A stretch of DNA of 64,000 nucleotides from Nocardiopsis alborubida (GCF_012396365.1 NZ_JAAXPG010000008.1:1-64000); one strand, 5' to 3'; counted from the first letter of the stretch, positions 17,632 through 26,895 are shown. Notes: generated from the sequence alone by a model not told the origin. Made by a program: numbers and translations.

Positions 17632-18252
17632 ATGTCGGCCATCCGGCTGCTGGTCCTGGGGGCGGTCCGCCTGCGCGGTCGGGCGCACGGCTACCAGGTG
17701 CGCAACGACCTGGAGTTCTGGGGCGCGCACGAATGGTCCAACGCCAAGCCGGGGTCGATCTACCACGCGCTCAAGCAGATGGCCCGGCAGGACCTGCTGC
17801 ACGCCCACGAGACGGCGCCGTCCACCGCCGGGGGCCCGCCCCGGACCGAGTACGAGATCACCGGAGAGGGCACCCGGGAGTACTTCGCCCTGCTGCGCCG
17901 GGCGGTGTCCTCGCACGACGCGCGCCTGGACGTGCTCTCGGCCGGTCTGGGCTTCATCGTCGACCTGCCCCGGCGGGAGGCCCTCGACCTGCTCAGGCGG
18001 CGGGTCGAGGGCCTGGAGGAGTGGCGCGGGGGCGTGGTCGCCCACTACGCCCCGGAGGAGGGGCCCGGACAGGCGGGGCACATCGGCGAGATCATGGACA
18101 TGTGGGTGCACTCCGCGGAGTCGGACGCGGCGTGGACGCGCTCGCTGATCCGGCGGATCGAGGGCGGCGTCTACTCCTTCGCCGGCGAGGGGGGCGACCC
18201 CTACGAGGGCGTCCTCACCGACGAGGGGCCGGAGGCGCCCCCCTCCGGCTGA
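17632..18252 (+). CDS. PadR-family transcriptional regulator
   Basis: A 206-residue PadR repressor. The N-terminal winged helix (MSAIRLLVLGAVRLRGRAHGYQV, then WSNAKPGSIYHALKQMARQDLL and TEYEITGEGTREY) is followed by a C-terminal helical dimerisation region. PadR proteins usually repress efflux or detoxification genes until a ligand binds. The ATG at 17632 has GGGGGG five bases upstream and gives the typical family N-terminus. In-frame GTGs at 17614 and 17626 are less likely. The same palindrome precedes this gene, the ABC exporter and the VOC gene, so it probably controls all three. Confidence 0.88.
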   Translation: MSAIRLLVLGAVRLRGRAHGYQVRNDLEFWGAHEWSNAKPGSIYHALKQMARQDLLHAHETAPSTAGGPPRTEYEITGEGTREYFALLRRAVSSHDARLDVLSAGLGFIVDLPRREALDLLRRRVEGLEEWRGGVVAHYAPEEGPGQAGHIGEIMDMWVHSAESDAAWTRSLIRRIEGGVYSFAGEGGDPYEGVLTDEGPEAPPSG

Positions 18253-18409
18253 GGCGCGGCCGCCTCCTGCCGAGACGGCCGCCCCGACCTCGGAACCGCA
18301 GAACTCCGCTCCGGAGCCCTGCCGCCAGGGCACGGCGGAGGCCCGGTCACGCGGGGAACCGGCCGAGCGGCCAGAGCGCCCCGCACGAACCCCGCGAGAC
18401 ACGGACGGG

Positions 18410-19243
18410 TCAGCGGCCCAACCCCCGAAAGCGGGCCGCCGCCATGGGACAGGCGACCGCGAGCAACACGAGCGGCCACAGCACCGCCAGGAACAGCGCG
18501 TTCTCGGCCGCCCAGGAGGTACCGGCCGCACCGGGGTTGCCGAACAGGTCGCGCACCGCCGTGGCCGAGGCCGACATGGGGTTCCACTCGGCCACGGTTC
18601 CGAGCCAGCCGGGCATCGACTTGGGCGAGGCGAAGGCCCCGGAGGTGAAGGCCAGGGGCCAGACGAGGATCTGCACCGCCATGACCAGCTCCGGCCTGCC
18701 CATGATCAACCCGAGCCAGATGCCGCACCACAGCAGCGCGAACCGCAGCAGGAGCAACAACCCCACCGCCCCCAGCGCGGCGGCCCAGGAGCCGTGCCAG
18801 CGCCATCCGATCGCGAGCCCGGCGCCGAGCACGATGACCAGACTGAGGACGGACTCCAGCATGTCGGCGACGCCGCGGCCGACCAGGACCGCCGAAGGCG
18901 CCATGGGCATGGAGCGGAACCGGTCGACGACGCCCTTCTCCAGGTCCCGGGTGATCGCGGTCATCGTGCTCTCCAGACCGAAGGCCATGGTGAGCACGAG
19001 CATGCCGGGGACCACGAACTCGGTGTAGTCCCCGCCTCCGGCGACGGTCATGGACCCGCCGAGGAAGAGGGCGAACATCACCAGCATCATCACCGGGAAG
19101 GCCAGGCCCACCGCGATCTGCGCGGGGCGGCGGGCCCAGCGGACGAGCTCGCGGCGGGTCATGGTCCAGGAGTCGGCCAGCCACCAGCCCAGAGCGGCCC
19201 CGGGGGTCAGCTCAGGGAGGTCCGTGCGGGTCGTGGTGGTCAT
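18410..19243 (-). CDS. ABC-2 type exporter permease (DrrB-like)
   Basis: A 277-residue integral membrane protein with six predicted helices and the ABC-2 signature region [23 protein letters not shown] and [22 protein letters not shown]. It is the membrane partner of the ATPase encoded directly upstream. The two genes share ATGA at 19240-19243, so their translation is coupled. DrrAB-type pumps export antibiotics or lipids. Nothing here identifies the substrate, but the shared operator with a VOC protein suggests drug defence. Confidence 0.88.
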   Translation of the reverse strand: MTTTTRTDLPELTPGAALGWWLADSWTMTRRELVRWARRPAQIAVGLAFPVMMLVMFALFLGGSMTVAGGGDYTEFVVPGMLVLTMAFGLESTMTAITRDLEKGVVDRFRSMPMAPSAVLVGRGVADMLESVLSLVIVLGAGLAIGWRWHGSWAAALGAVGLLLLLRFALLWCGIWLGLIMGRPELVMAVQILVWPLAFTSGAFASPKSMPGWLGTVAEWNPMSASATAVRDLFGNPGAAGTSWAAENALFLAVLWPLVLLAVACPMAAARFRGLGR

Positions 19244-20373
19244 GCGGCTCCCTCCCGGTGCCGGGAGGGAGCGGAAGGGGCCGTGGCGACGCGGTTGCCG
19301 CCGGAGGGTTCAGCGTCACCGTTGGACGACCGGGCTCGGTCGCCGGCGGGCGGCTCGATGCGTTCTCCAGGGGGCGGCTCGGCGGCGCCTGGGTCACCGG
19401 AGCGCCCGGAGTCACCGGCGCCATCGGCGGAATCGCCGGTCAGGTGCAGGAACACCTCGTCCAGGGTGGGGCGGCGCACGGCCAGGTCCTCCGCCTCGAT
19501 CCCCGCCTTGCCCAACGCCCGCACCACGTGGTTGAGGGCGCCCATCCGGTCGGCGACCGGCGCACTGACCCTGCGCGCGTCCGCGTCGGTGTCCACACGC
19601 CCGCTCGCGGAGATCCCCCGCAGAACACCGACCGCCTCCCCCAGCCGGTCCGGGGCGCGCAGGACGACGTCGACGCGGTCGCCGCCCACCACGGCCTTGA
19701 GCTGGTCGGGGGTGCCGTCCGCGATCACCCGGCCGCCGTCGACGACGCAGACCCGGTCGGCGAGCTGGTCGGCCTCCTCCAGGTACTGGGTGGTGAGCAG
19801 GACGGTGGTACCGCCTCCGACCAGCGAGCGCACCGCGCTCCACACCTCGCCCCGTCCGCGCGGGTCCAGGCCGGTGGTCGGCTCGTCCAGGAACAGCACA
19901 TCGGGATCCACGATGAGCGAGGCCGCCAGGTCCAGCCGCCGCCGCATGCCGCCGCTGTAGGCGCTGACCGGCTTGCGTCCGGTGTCGGCCAGACCGAAGC
20001 GCTCCAGCAGCTCTCCCGCCCGCGCGGCGGCCCGACGCCCGCTCAGGTGGTGCAGGCGCCCGAACATCTCCAGGTTCTGGCGCCCTGACAGCTCCTCGTC
20101 CACGGCCGCGTGCTGGCCCAGCAGGCCGATCCGGCGGCGAACCCGTCCCGGCTGCGCCGCGAGGTCGAACCCGGCGACCCGCGCGCGGCCCTCCTCCACC
20201 CCCAGCAGGGTGGCCAGGGTCCGCACGAGCGTGGTCTTGCCCGCGCCGTTGGGTCCTAGGATGCCGTGGACCGTGCCGCGCGGCACGGCCATGTCCAGGC
20301 CGTCCAGGGCCCTCTTGTCCCCGTAGGTCTTGCGCAGCCCCTCGGTCAGGACCGCGAGATCGTGTTCCGCCAC
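19240..20373 (-). CDS. ABC exporter ATPase (DrrA-like) with C-terminal tail
   Basis: A 377-residue ATPase of the DrrA family. Walker [10 protein letters not shown] (40-48), signature [10 protein letters not shown] (139-148) and Walker B VLFLDEP (159-165) are intact. The DrrA-specific C-terminal domain ends near [12 protein letters not shown] (about 315). About 60 further residues are Gly/Glu/Ser/Pro-rich, low-complexity and probably disordered, which is longer than usual. It overlaps the permease start by four bases. A PadR-type operator sits 16 bases upstream of the ATG. Confidence 0.9.
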   Translation of the reverse strand: MAEHDLAVLTEGLRKTYGDKRALDGLDMAVPRGTVHGILGPNGAGKTTLVRTLATLLGVEEGRARVAGFDLAAQPGRVRRRIGLLGQHAAVDEELSGRQNLEMFGRLHHLSGRRAAARAGELLERFGLADTGRKPVSAYSGGMRRRLDLAASLIVDPDVLFLDEPTTGLDPRGRGEVWSAVRSLVGGGTTVLLTTQYLEEADQLADRVCVVDGGRVIADGTPDQLKAVVGGDRVDVVLRAPDRLGEAVGVLRGISASGRVDTDADARRVSAPVADRMGALNHVVRALGKAGIEAEDLAVRRPTLDEVFLHLTGDSADGAGDSGRSGDPGAAEPPPGERIEPPAGDRARSSNGDAEPSGGNRVATAPSAPSRHREGAA

Positions 20374-20389
20374 GACCCCTCCCTTCTAT

Positions 20390-20405
20390 TGATCAAATTT
20401 GACTA
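20390..20405. promoter_or_regulatory. PadR-type operator upstream of the DrrAB exporter
   Basis: TGATCAA-AT-TTGACTA, centred about 25 bases before the ATPase ATG. The right arm matches the consensus exactly and the left arm at five of seven positions. Binding here would block transcription or initiation. Confidence 0.7.
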
Positions 20406-20523
20406 GCTTTCGATGCCGAATTCGGGTCCAGCGGGGAGGACCCCGCCACACGGAGGAGCTCGCGCGTCCGCGCGGAGGAACCGACCCGGACGACCCGGAA
20501 GATCCCTGCGCCTCAGCGGTTCC

Positions 20524-21342
20524 TCAGCCCGCGTCCGGCTCCGGGGTTCGCGCGCCGAGCCAGCGCCGCGGCGCGGAGGCGTTGCGCAGCTCCCCCTCGA
20601 CCCTGCTCAGCTCACCGCCGCTGAGGGCGGTACCGCTCAGCCGCTCCCACCACTCCTCGACGCCCTCCTCCTCTCCGAGGGCGACCGCGAGTCCGACGAG
20701 CATGGCCAGCGCCAGCTCCCGCTCCACCGGAGGCGCCCGGCCCCCGTGCCGCTTCGGTCCGGAGCGGATCCGCCGGAAGGCGGTGAGGTCGTCGGCCTTG
20801 GGGTCGCGCAGGATCCGGGCGCCGCCCAGGACGCGGGTGAGCCCGCCGGCTTCCCTGGAGCCGCCGTACTCCAGCCTCTCGGGCTCGCCGCGCAGGACGA
20901 AGACGAGCGGGTTGCCCGAGGGATCCACGAGCGTGAAACGGCTGGTTCCAGGCCGGTGGCGCGTGATGCGCGGCAGCCCCTTCGCCAGGACCCTGCCGTA
21001 GGCCCGGCGCATGGCCTGCGTGAGGGCGGCGCGGCAGGGCGCGACCGCGTCGACCATGACCAGGCAGCCACCGCTGTTCTCCGGGGCGGGGTCCAGGCCC
21101 TTCGGGGCGCGGCCGCAGTGCAGGTCGAAGCCGCTCCAGTGGGAGGCCGGGCAGAGGCAGGGCCTGCCCTGCCCGTGGGTGGCCTCGAAGCCGAGCGCCC
21201 GGCAGGACTCCGGGGTGGCCCCTGCCGAGGCGCGGGGCAGCCGCGGAACGGTCGTCTCGTCGGCCCGGACCGCCCCCGGCCGCCCCTGGCCCTGATCCCG
21301 CCGGGCGCCGCCGCCCGACCGCGCGGTGTCCCTTCCGGCCAC
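20524..21342 (-). CDS. VOC-superfamily protein (bleomycin-resistance-like)
   Basis: A 272-residue protein whose first about 140 residues match a vicinal-oxygen-chelate fold. TTVPRLPRASAGATPESCRALGFEATHGQGRP leads in, then HWSGFDLHCGR, GGCLVMVDAV and FTLVDPSGNPLVFV near the end of the domain. The helical ILRDPKADDLTAFRRI stretch after it also occurs in such proteins. Drug-sequestering relatives bind bleomycin-type molecules. The GTG start at 21342 has a perfect GGGAGG five bases upstream, though about 25 residues of non-conserved leader precede the fold. The C-terminal part is unusually long. A PadR-type operator lies 13 bases upstream. Confidence 0.72.
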   Translation of the reverse strand: MAGRDTARSGGGARRDQGQGRPGAVRADETTVPRLPRASAGATPESCRALGFEATHGQGRPCLCPASHWSGFDLHCGRAPKGLDPAPENSGGCLVMVDAVAPCRAALTQAMRRAYGRVLAKGLPRITRHRPGTSRFTLVDPSGNPLVFVLRGEPERLEYGGSREAGGLTRVLGGARILRDPKADDLTAFRRIRSGPKRHGGRAPPVERELALAMLVGLAVALGEEEGVEEWWERLSGTALSGGELSRVEGELRNASAPRRWLGARTPEPDAG

Positions 21343-21355
21343 ACACGCCTCCCAT

Positions 21356-21371
21356 TAGTCAAGTTTGATTA
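21356..21371. promoter_or_regulatory. PadR-type operator, proximal to the VOC gene
   Basis: TAGTCAA-GT-TTGATTA, 13 bases upstream of the VOC GTG start. Six of seven arm positions pair. A second copy is centred 46 bases further upstream. Confidence 0.7.
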
Positions 21372-21401
21372 CCTTGTGAGGGTAGCCCCCTCCGGGCCCA
21401 C

Positions 21402-21417
21402 TGGTCAAACTTGACTA
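21402..21417. promoter_or_regulatory. PadR-type operator, distal to the VOC gene
   Basis: TGGTCAA-AC-TTGACTA, the fourth copy of the motif. Two copies about 46 bases apart before one gene suggest cooperative binding. It could also influence the divergent transporter gene at 21570, but that gene has its own palindrome. Confidence 0.65.
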
Positions 21418-21535
21418 CGTAGACGCGGATGCCGGACCCCGCCGCCCCGCGCCGCCGACCCCCGAGGCCCGCCAGCCCGCCACGCCCCGCGAACCGATCC
21501 CGCCACGGGCCTTTCCTCGGCAGGACGACCCCCTT

Positions 21536-21556
21536 AACATGAGACGCATTCATGTT
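21536..21556. promoter_or_regulatory. Perfect 7-7-7 palindrome before the sugar transporter
   Basis: AACATGA, seven bases, TCATGTT: a perfect inverted repeat ending 13 bases before the GTG start of the transporter gene. It is likely an operator for a sugar-responsive regulator. No such regulator is encoded beside it. Confidence 0.55.
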
Positions 21557-21569
21557 AGGTAGGTCACAC

Positions 21570-22859
21570 GTGCGCACACCCCCCGCACAGCCCTCCCCCT
21601 CCCCCGACCCGCGGACGCCCGCCGCACTCGCCGAGCCCACCCGGCCCGTGCGCCGCCTGTGGGTGGCCGGGATCAGCCTGGCCAACCTCGGCATGTGGAT
21701 GGCCTTCTTCGGCCCGCTCCAGGTCCTGCTGCCCGAACAGGTCGGCCTGCTCGCTCCCGGTTCCAAGGAGACCACCCTGGCCTGGGTGACCGGGGCGGGA
21801 GCGGCCTGCTCCACCCTGGGCACCCCGCTGGCCGGGGCACTGTCCGACCGGACCGCCGGCCGGTTCGGGCGCCGACGCCCCTGGATCCTGGCCGGCGCGC
21901 TCCTGGGCGGTCTGGGCCTGGTGGTGCTCGGCCAGCAGGACGGCGTCCTCGGCGTCCTGCTGGGGTGGTCGTTCGTCCAGGCCGCGCTGTCCTGCCTGAA
22001 CGCGACCCTGCTCGCGGCCGTGCCCGACCACGTGCCGGTCCGCCAGCGCGGCGTGGTCTCGGGGTGGATCGGCATCCCGCAGTCGGCGGGCGTGGTGGTG
22101 GCGGTGCTGCTGGTGACCGTGGTGGTCACGGGGATCGCCCCCGGCTACGCCCTCCTCGGTGCGCTGACCGTCCTGTGCGCCCTGCCGTTCGCTCTGCTGG
22201 CCCACGACCCGCCGCTGCCCCGCGAGGCCCGCCCCTCCTGGAACGGGTTCGCGCGCGGGCTGTGGGTGTCCCCGCGCCGGTACCCCGACTTCGGCTGGGC
22301 GTGGCTGACCCGTTTCCTCATGCAGACGGGCAACGCCATGTTCACCCTCTACCTGCTCTACTTCCTCACCGACGCGGTCGGCTACGAGGAGTTGTTCCCG
22401 GGCTCCTCGGCCGCGGACGGGCTTTTGGTGCTGATCGCCGTCTACACGGCGGCGGTCGTGGCCACGACCGTGTTGGCCGGTCTGGTCTCGGACCGCATCG
22501 GCCGCCGCAGGGGGATGGTGTGCCTGTCCGGGGTGGTCTCGGCGGTGCCCGCGTTCCTGATCGCCGCGTTTCCGACGTGGCCGATGAGTCTGGTGTGCGC
22601 GGTGGTGCTGGGCATCGGCTTCGGCGTCTACCTGTCCGTGGACAACGCCCTGGTCACCGAGGTCCTGCCGAGCGCGGGCGGGCGGGCCAAGGACCTGGGG
22701 ATCGTCAACATCGCCAGCGCCGGACCGCAGGTGATCGCGCCCGCCCTGGCCGGTCCGATCGTGGTGTACCTGGGCGGCTACCCGGTCCTGTACACCGTGT
22801 GCGGGCTGCTCAGCCTGCTGGGCGGGGTGCTGGTGTGGCGGATCCGGGGTGTGGCCTGA
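21570..22859 (+). CDS. MFS sugar transporter
   Basis: A 429-residue, 12-helix major facilitator with the motif-A loops GALSDRTAGRFGRRRPW after TM2 and GLVSDRIGRRRGM in the second half. RFGRRRPWI is typical of sugar-cation symporters such as the SLC45/GPH-like group. It probably imports a beta-glucoside, because a GH1 beta-glucosidase gene follows after 103 bases. I chose the GTG at 21570, which has TAGGTAGG before it. The ATG at 21552 falls inside the palindromic operator and would lack a ribosome-binding site. Confidence 0.82.
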   Translation: MRTPPAQPSPSPDPRTPAALAEPTRPVRRLWVAGISLANLGMWMAFFGPLQVLLPEQVGLLAPGSKETTLAWVTGAGAACSTLGTPLAGALSDRTAGRFGRRRPWILAGALLGGLGLVVLGQQDGVLGVLLGWSFVQAALSCLNATLLAAVPDHVPVRQRGVVSGWIGIPQSAGVVVAVLLVTVVVTGIAPGYALLGALTVLCALPFALLAHDPPLPREARPSWNGFARGLWVSPRRYPDFGWAWLTRFLMQTGNAMFTLYLLYFLTDAVGYEELFPGSSAADGLLVLIAVYTAAVVATTVLAGLVSDRIGRRRGMVCLSGVVSAVPAFLIAAFPTWPMSLVCAVVLGIGFGVYLSVDNALVTEVLPSAGGRAKDLGIVNIASAGPQVIAPALAGPIVVYLGGYPVLYTVCGLLSLLGGVLVWRIRGVA

Positions 22860-22962
22860 GTGCCCGCCGGTCCCGCCCCGTCCTCCCCGCGTCTCCTGTT
22901 CGCCTCACAGCCCCCGTCCGCCCCGAGTCCCCGTCAGACCCAGCGAAAGGCAGGTACCGTCC

Positions 22963-24297
22963 ATGTCGTCACCGTTCCTGTGGGGAGTGGCCTCCTCCGC
23001 CTTCCAGATCGAGGGCGCCCTCGACGAGGACGGGCGCGGCCCGTCGGTGTGGGACGTCTTCTCCGAGCGCCCGGGCGCGGTCCGCGACGGGCACAGCCCC
23101 GCCCTGGCCTGCGACCACTACCACCGGTGGGCCGAGGACGTGGAACTGCTCGACCGGCTCGGGGTGAACGCCTACCGGTTCTCGCTCGCCTGGCCCCGGG
23201 TCGTGCCGACCGGGCGCGGCGCGGTGAACGGGGCCGGCCTGGACTTCTACGACCACCTGGTGGACTCCCTGCTCGCCCGGGGGATCGCCCCGGTACCGAC
23301 CCTGTTCCACTGGGACCTGCCCCTGGCGCTGGAGGAGGCGGGCGGCTGGAGCGAGCGCGACACGGCGCACGCGTTCGCCGAGTACGCGGCGGCGGCCGCG
23401 GACCGCCTCGGCGACCGGGTGGACCGGTGGATCACCCTGAACGAGCCCCTGGTGCACACCACCTACGGGCACGCGCTCGGCGTCCACGCCCCGGGGCGGA
23501 TCCTGGAGGTGCCCGAGGTGATGCGGGTGGCCCACCACATGCTGCTCGCCCACGGGCTGGCCGCCGGTGAGCTGCGCTCGCGCGGCCTGGAGGTACTGCT
23601 CACCAACAACTACTCCCCCGTCAGTCCCGCCACCGGCTCCGAGGCCGACACCGCCGCCGCGCACGCCTACGACACCCTGCACAACCGGCTGTTCACCGAC
23701 CCCGTGCTGACCGGCGCCTACCCGGACCTGTCGGCGTTCGGCGTCGCGGAGGTCCCCGGCGTGCGCGAGGGCGACCTGAAGGCGGTCGCGGGCAGCGCGG
23801 ACGGCCTCGGGATCAACTACTACAACCCCACCGTGGCCACCGCGCCCGACGAGGGTTCGGGGCTGCCGTTCGGGTTCGGCGAGGTCGCCGGGGCGCCGGT
23901 GACGGCGTTCGGGTGGCCGGTGGTGCCCGAGGGGCTGGGCCGGACGATCGACCTGCTGCGCGGGCGCCACGGCGACGCGCTGCCGCCGCTGTACGTCACC
24001 GAGAACGGCTGTTCCTACGAGGACCGGGTCTCCCCCGGCGGGCGGATCGCCGACCCCGAGCGGATCGCCTACCTGGAGGGGCACGTGGCCGAGGTGGAGG
24101 CCGCGCGGGAGCGGGGCGCGGACGTGCGCGGGTACTTCGTGTGGACGCTCACCGACAACTTCGAGTGGGCCGAGGGCTACCACCAGCGCTTCGGGCTGGT
24201 GCACGTGGACCGCGCCACCCAGGCGCGCACCCCCAAGGACTCCTTCTCCTGGTACCGGGACCTCGTCGCCGCCAGGACCGCCTCCGCCGACGCGTGA
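22963..24297 (+). CDS. GH1 beta-glucosidase
   Basis: A 444-residue family 1 glycoside hydrolase of normal length, cytoplasmic because it has no signal peptide. It opens with the family N-terminus FLWGVASSAFQIEGA. The acid/base Glu161 is in TLNEP and the nucleophile Glu347 in YVTENG. ASxQIEG, HWDLP and the FEWAEGY-RFGLVHVD end complete the active-site loops. It hydrolyses beta-linked glucosides such as cellobiose after uptake, presumably by the transporter just upstream. The ATG at 22963 is preceded by AAAGGCAGG. Confidence 0.94.
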   Translation: MSSPFLWGVASSAFQIEGALDEDGRGPSVWDVFSERPGAVRDGHSPALACDHYHRWAEDVELLDRLGVNAYRFSLAWPRVVPTGRGAVNGAGLDFYDHLVDSLLARGIAPVPTLFHWDLPLALEEAGGWSERDTAHAFAEYAAAAADRLGDRVDRWITLNEPLVHTTYGHALGVHAPGRILEVPEVMRVAHHMLLAHGLAAGELRSRGLEVLLTNNYSPVSPATGSEADTAAAHAYDTLHNRLFTDPVLTGAYPDLSAFGVAEVPGVREGDLKAVAGSADGLGINYYNPTVATAPDEGSGLPFGFGEVAGAPVTAFGWPVVPEGLGRTIDLLRGRHGDALPPLYVTENGCSYEDRVSPGGRIADPERIAYLEGHVAEVEAARERGADVRGYFVWTLTDNFEWAEGYHQRFGLVHVDRATQARTPKDSFSWYRDLVAARTASADA

Positions 24298-24319
24298 GGG
24301 CCCGGGGCCACCGCGGCCC

Positions 24320-24354
24320 GCCCAGCCGCGACGCGGGCCGCGCCCCGGCTGGGC
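24320..24354. terminator. Hairpin after beta-glucosidase
   Basis: GCCCAGCCG (24320-24328) pairs with CGGCTGGGC (24346-24354), 22 bases after the stop and before a convergent gene, so it may serve both. Confidence 0.55.
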
Positions 24355-24384
24355 GCGCGCGGCGTCCGGGCGCCGGCCGGGGCC

Positions 24385-24954
24385 TCAGTCCCCGACGGCG
24401 TCCAGGGTGCCGCTGTCGTAGCGTTCGGGGGCCTCCTCACCGCGCTGGCGGGCGGGCTCCCACCACCACCAGTGCGACTCGGGCACCCAGTCGGGAACCT
24501 CCTCGTCGTTGACCGGCCGGGCCCGGGCCGCCACCGCGGCGAGGGCCTCGTCGATGCGCGGGAGCGCCTCCAGGTCGCCCGGGCGCAGGAAGGTCTCCCA
24601 GGGCACGAACTCCTCGCCGAGCAGTTCCAGCATGGACCGCCGCCAGCACGCGGGGCGGTAGGCCTCGTGCTGGCCGTTCTCGGCCGCGGTCTGGGTGCGG
24701 ACCACGTACAGGCCGAGCCGGTCGGGGTTGTTGCCGCCCACCAGCAGCTCGGCCAGGGTGGCGCTGAACTCCTGTCCGCCCGGGGACCTGCGCTGCGCGG
24801 GCGTGGTCGCACGGTACAGGGCGAAGAGGGCGGCGAAGGCGTTGTCCATCAGGGCGTCGCGGTCCCTGCGGCGCGAGGCGCTCTCGGCGAAGGCGTCCAA
24901 CGCCTGTCTGGCCAGGTCCGGGGGGTTCCCGCCCGCATCCGCGCTCACCTTCAC
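24385..24954 (-). CDS. Hypothetical Trp-rich protein
   Basis: A 189-residue soluble protein I cannot assign. It is mostly helical by composition, with no signal or membrane segment. Notable parts are the Arg/Asp-rich SASRRRDRDALMDNAF near 31, the RRSMLELLGEEFVPWETFL segment near 115, and an ESHWWWWEPARQRGEE cluster near 159 with four consecutive Trp. The start is a GTG at 24954 with AAGG six bases upstream; a second GTG follows two codons later. It is convergent with the glucosidase and downstream of the TetR gene's terminator. Confidence 0.6.
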   Translation of the reverse strand: MKVSADAGGNPPDLARQALDAFAESASRRRDRDALMDNAFAALFALYRATTPAQRRSPGGQEFSATLAELLVGGNNPDRLGLYVVRTQTAAENGQHEAYRPACWRRSMLELLGEEFVPWETFLRPGDLEALPRIDEALAAVAARARPVNDEEVPDWVPESHWWWWEPARQRGEEAPERYDSGTLDAVGD

Positions 24955-24983
24955 ACCGCCTTGTCCGGTTCGGGAATGACGTC

Positions 24984-25009
24984 AGCGGCGGGTCCGCGGA
25001 CCCGCCGCT
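24984..25009. terminator. 26-base perfect palindrome after the TetR gene
   Basis: AGCGGCGGGTCCG followed directly by its reverse complement. It lies 39 bases beyond the TetR gene stop on the minus strand, where it probably terminates the carboxylase operon. Confidence 0.7.
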
Positions 25010-25048
25010 TCGATGATAAGCACGCTCCGTGCCGCCGGGGTAGCCGGT

Positions 25049-25663
25049 TCACGGTGCCGGGGCCCGCAGCTGCTCGTCCAGGGCGCGCGCCCACTGGCGC
25101 ACGATCCGGCGCCGCCGGGGCCCGTCGTCGGTGAGCAGGTTGGCCAGTCCCAGGCCGCGTGCCAGGTCGAGGGTGGCCTGGACGGTCTCGCGGACCCCGG
25201 GGAGCGACTCGTCCACGCCCAGCAGCTCCACGGCGGCACGGTGGATCTCCCGGCCCATCCGCTCCTCCATGGGGATGATCCGCTCGCGCAGGACCGGGTC
25301 GCTGGCGGCGGCCGACCACAGTTGGAGGGCGGCCCGGAAGTCCGTCCCGGTGAAGGCGTCCACGACCATCTGCACGACCGCCTCGGTGCGGCCGCCGCCC
25401 TCGGGGACGGCGGCCGCACCGCGTCGCAGCTCCGCGCCGCGGCTGTCGAGCATGTGCCGCAGCACGGCCAGGAACAGGTCCTCTCGGGTGGGGAAGTGGT
25501 GCTGGGCGGCGCCGCGCGACACCCCGGCCCGCCGCGCGACCGCTCCCACGGTGGCACCGGCCGCGCCCTCCTCCGCCAGGCAGGCCACGGCGGCCTCCAG
25601 CAGCCGGGCCCGGGTGGCCCGGCTGCGTTCCTGCCGCGGCTCGCGGTCGGCCCCGGTGTCCAC
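25049..25663 (-). CDS. TetR-family transcriptional regulator
   Basis: A 204-residue TetR repressor. The N-terminal HTH is ATRARLLEAAVACLAEEGAAGATVGAVARRAGVSRGAAQHHFPTREDLF, with the conserved HHFPTREDL recognition end. A ligand-binding helical domain follows. It is the last gene of the operon AtuA-like, carboxyltransferase, biotin carboxylase, acyl-CoA dehydrogenase, 59 bases after the dehydrogenase, so it is the likely local regulator. I chose the GTG at 25663 with GGGGGA upstream; a GTG at 25687 is also possible. Confidence 0.85.
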   Translation of the reverse strand: MDTGADREPRQERSRATRARLLEAAVACLAEEGAAGATVGAVARRAGVSRGAAQHHFPTREDLFLAVLRHMLDSRGAELRRGAAAVPEGGGRTEAVVQMVVDAFTGTDFRAALQLWSAAASDPVLRERIIPMEERMGREIHRAAVELLGVDESLPGVRETVQATLDLARGLGLANLLTDDGPRRRRIVRQWARALDEQLRAPAP

Positions 25664-25722
25664 GTCGCTGCTTCCCCCTGTCCCCACACCCCTGAGGCGG
25701 TCGGCGTCCGCGCGCCGACTGC

Positions 25723-26895
25723 TCAGTACGACCTGGGCAGGCCGAGGGACTGCTGTGCCACGTAGTTGAGCACCATCTCCCGGCTCACCGGCGCGATGCG
25801 CGCCAGGCGTGCGGCGGCGATCGCCGACCCCAGCCCGTACTCGCTGGCCAGGCCGTTTCCGCCCAGGGTCTGCACGGCCTGGTCGACCGCGCGCACGCAC
25901 GCCTCCGCGGCGGCGTACTTGGCCATGTTGGCCGCCTCCCCCGCCCCCGCGTCGTCGCCGGAATCGTAGCGGAGCGCCGCGTGCTGGGTCATGAGGCGGG
26001 CCTGTTCCAGCTCGATCTTGACCTGCGCCAGCGGGTGGGCCAGCCCCTGGTGGGCGCCGATGGGGGTGTCGCGCCAGACCCTGCGCTCCCTGGCGTAGGC
26101 CACCGCCCTGTCCAGGGCGTGGCGGGCGCTGCCCGAGGCCAGGGACGCGGCCATGATGCGCTCGGGGTTGAGCCCGGCGAAGAGCTGGAGGAGTCCGGCC
26201 CCGGGGTCGCCGACCAGGGCGTCGGCGGGCAGGCGCACGTCGTCCAGGAACAGCTGGTACTGGTGGTCGGGGCTGACCAGGTCCATCTCGATCGGGCGGG
26301 CCTCGAACCCGGGGGCGTCGGTGGGCACCGTGAACAGCGCGGCGGACAGGCGCCCGGTGTCCTCGTCCTGGACACGGCCCACGACGAGGACGGCGTCGGC
26401 CACGTCCACGCCGGAGATGAAGGTCTTGCGGCCGTTGAGCACCCAGCCCCCGCCGTCGCGCCGGGCGGTGGTGGTGATGCGGTGGGAGTTGGACCCGGCG
26501 TCGGGTTCGGTGATGGCGAAGGCCATGATGGTCTCGCCCGTGGCCAGGCCGGGGAGCCAGCGTTCGCGCTGCCCGGGGGTGCCGAAGCGGGACAGGACGG
26601 TGCCGCAGATGGCCGGGGAGACCACCATCATCAGGGTGGGGCACCCGGCCGCGCCGAGCTCCTCCAGGACGGCGGCCAGGTCTCCGATGCCTCCGCCCCC
26701 GCCGCCGTACTCCTCGGGGATGTTGACGCCGAGGTAGCCGAGTTCGCCCGCCTCGCGCCACAGTTCGGTGAGGTAGGCGCCCTCCTTGGCCCGGGCCCGG
26801 TAGTACTCGGACCCGTACTCCGCGGCGAACGCGGCCACGGCGGCGCGCAGGTCGACGCGCTCGGCGGGTTCGTTGAAGGTCATGGCACCGGTCAC
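25723..26895 (-). CDS. Acyl-CoA dehydrogenase
   Basis: A 390-residue FAD acyl-CoA dehydrogenase of normal length. Markers are the FAITEPDAGSNSHRITTTA flavin-contact loop, NGRKTFISGV, and the C-terminal VQTLGGNGLASEYGLGSAIAAARL helix with YVAQQSLGLPRSY at the end. It would oxidise a short or branched acyl-CoA, feeding the co-encoded biotin-dependent carboxylase. Start choice: the GTG at 26895 overlaps the preceding stop as GTGA and has AAGGGG upstream, giving MTGAMTFNEP. The ATG at 26883 is the alternative. Substrate specificity is not evident. Confidence 0.9.
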   Translation of the reverse strand: MTGAMTFNEPAERVDLRAAVAAFAAEYGSEYYRARAKEGAYLTELWREAGELGYLGVNIPEEYGGGGGGIGDLAAVLEELGAAGCPTLMMVVSPAICGTVLSRFGTPGQRERWLPGLATGETIMAFAITEPDAGSNSHRITTTARRDGGGWVLNGRKTFISGVDVADAVLVVGRVQDEDTGRLSAALFTVPTDAPGFEARPIEMDLVSPDHQYQLFLDDVRLPADALVGDPGAGLLQLFAGLNPERIMAASLASGSARHALDRAVAYARERRVWRDTPIGAHQGLAHPLAQVKIELEQARLMTQHAALRYDSGDDAGAGEAANMAKYAAAEACVRAVDQAVQTLGGNGLASEYGLGSAIAAARLARIAPVSREMVLNYVAQQSLGLPRSY

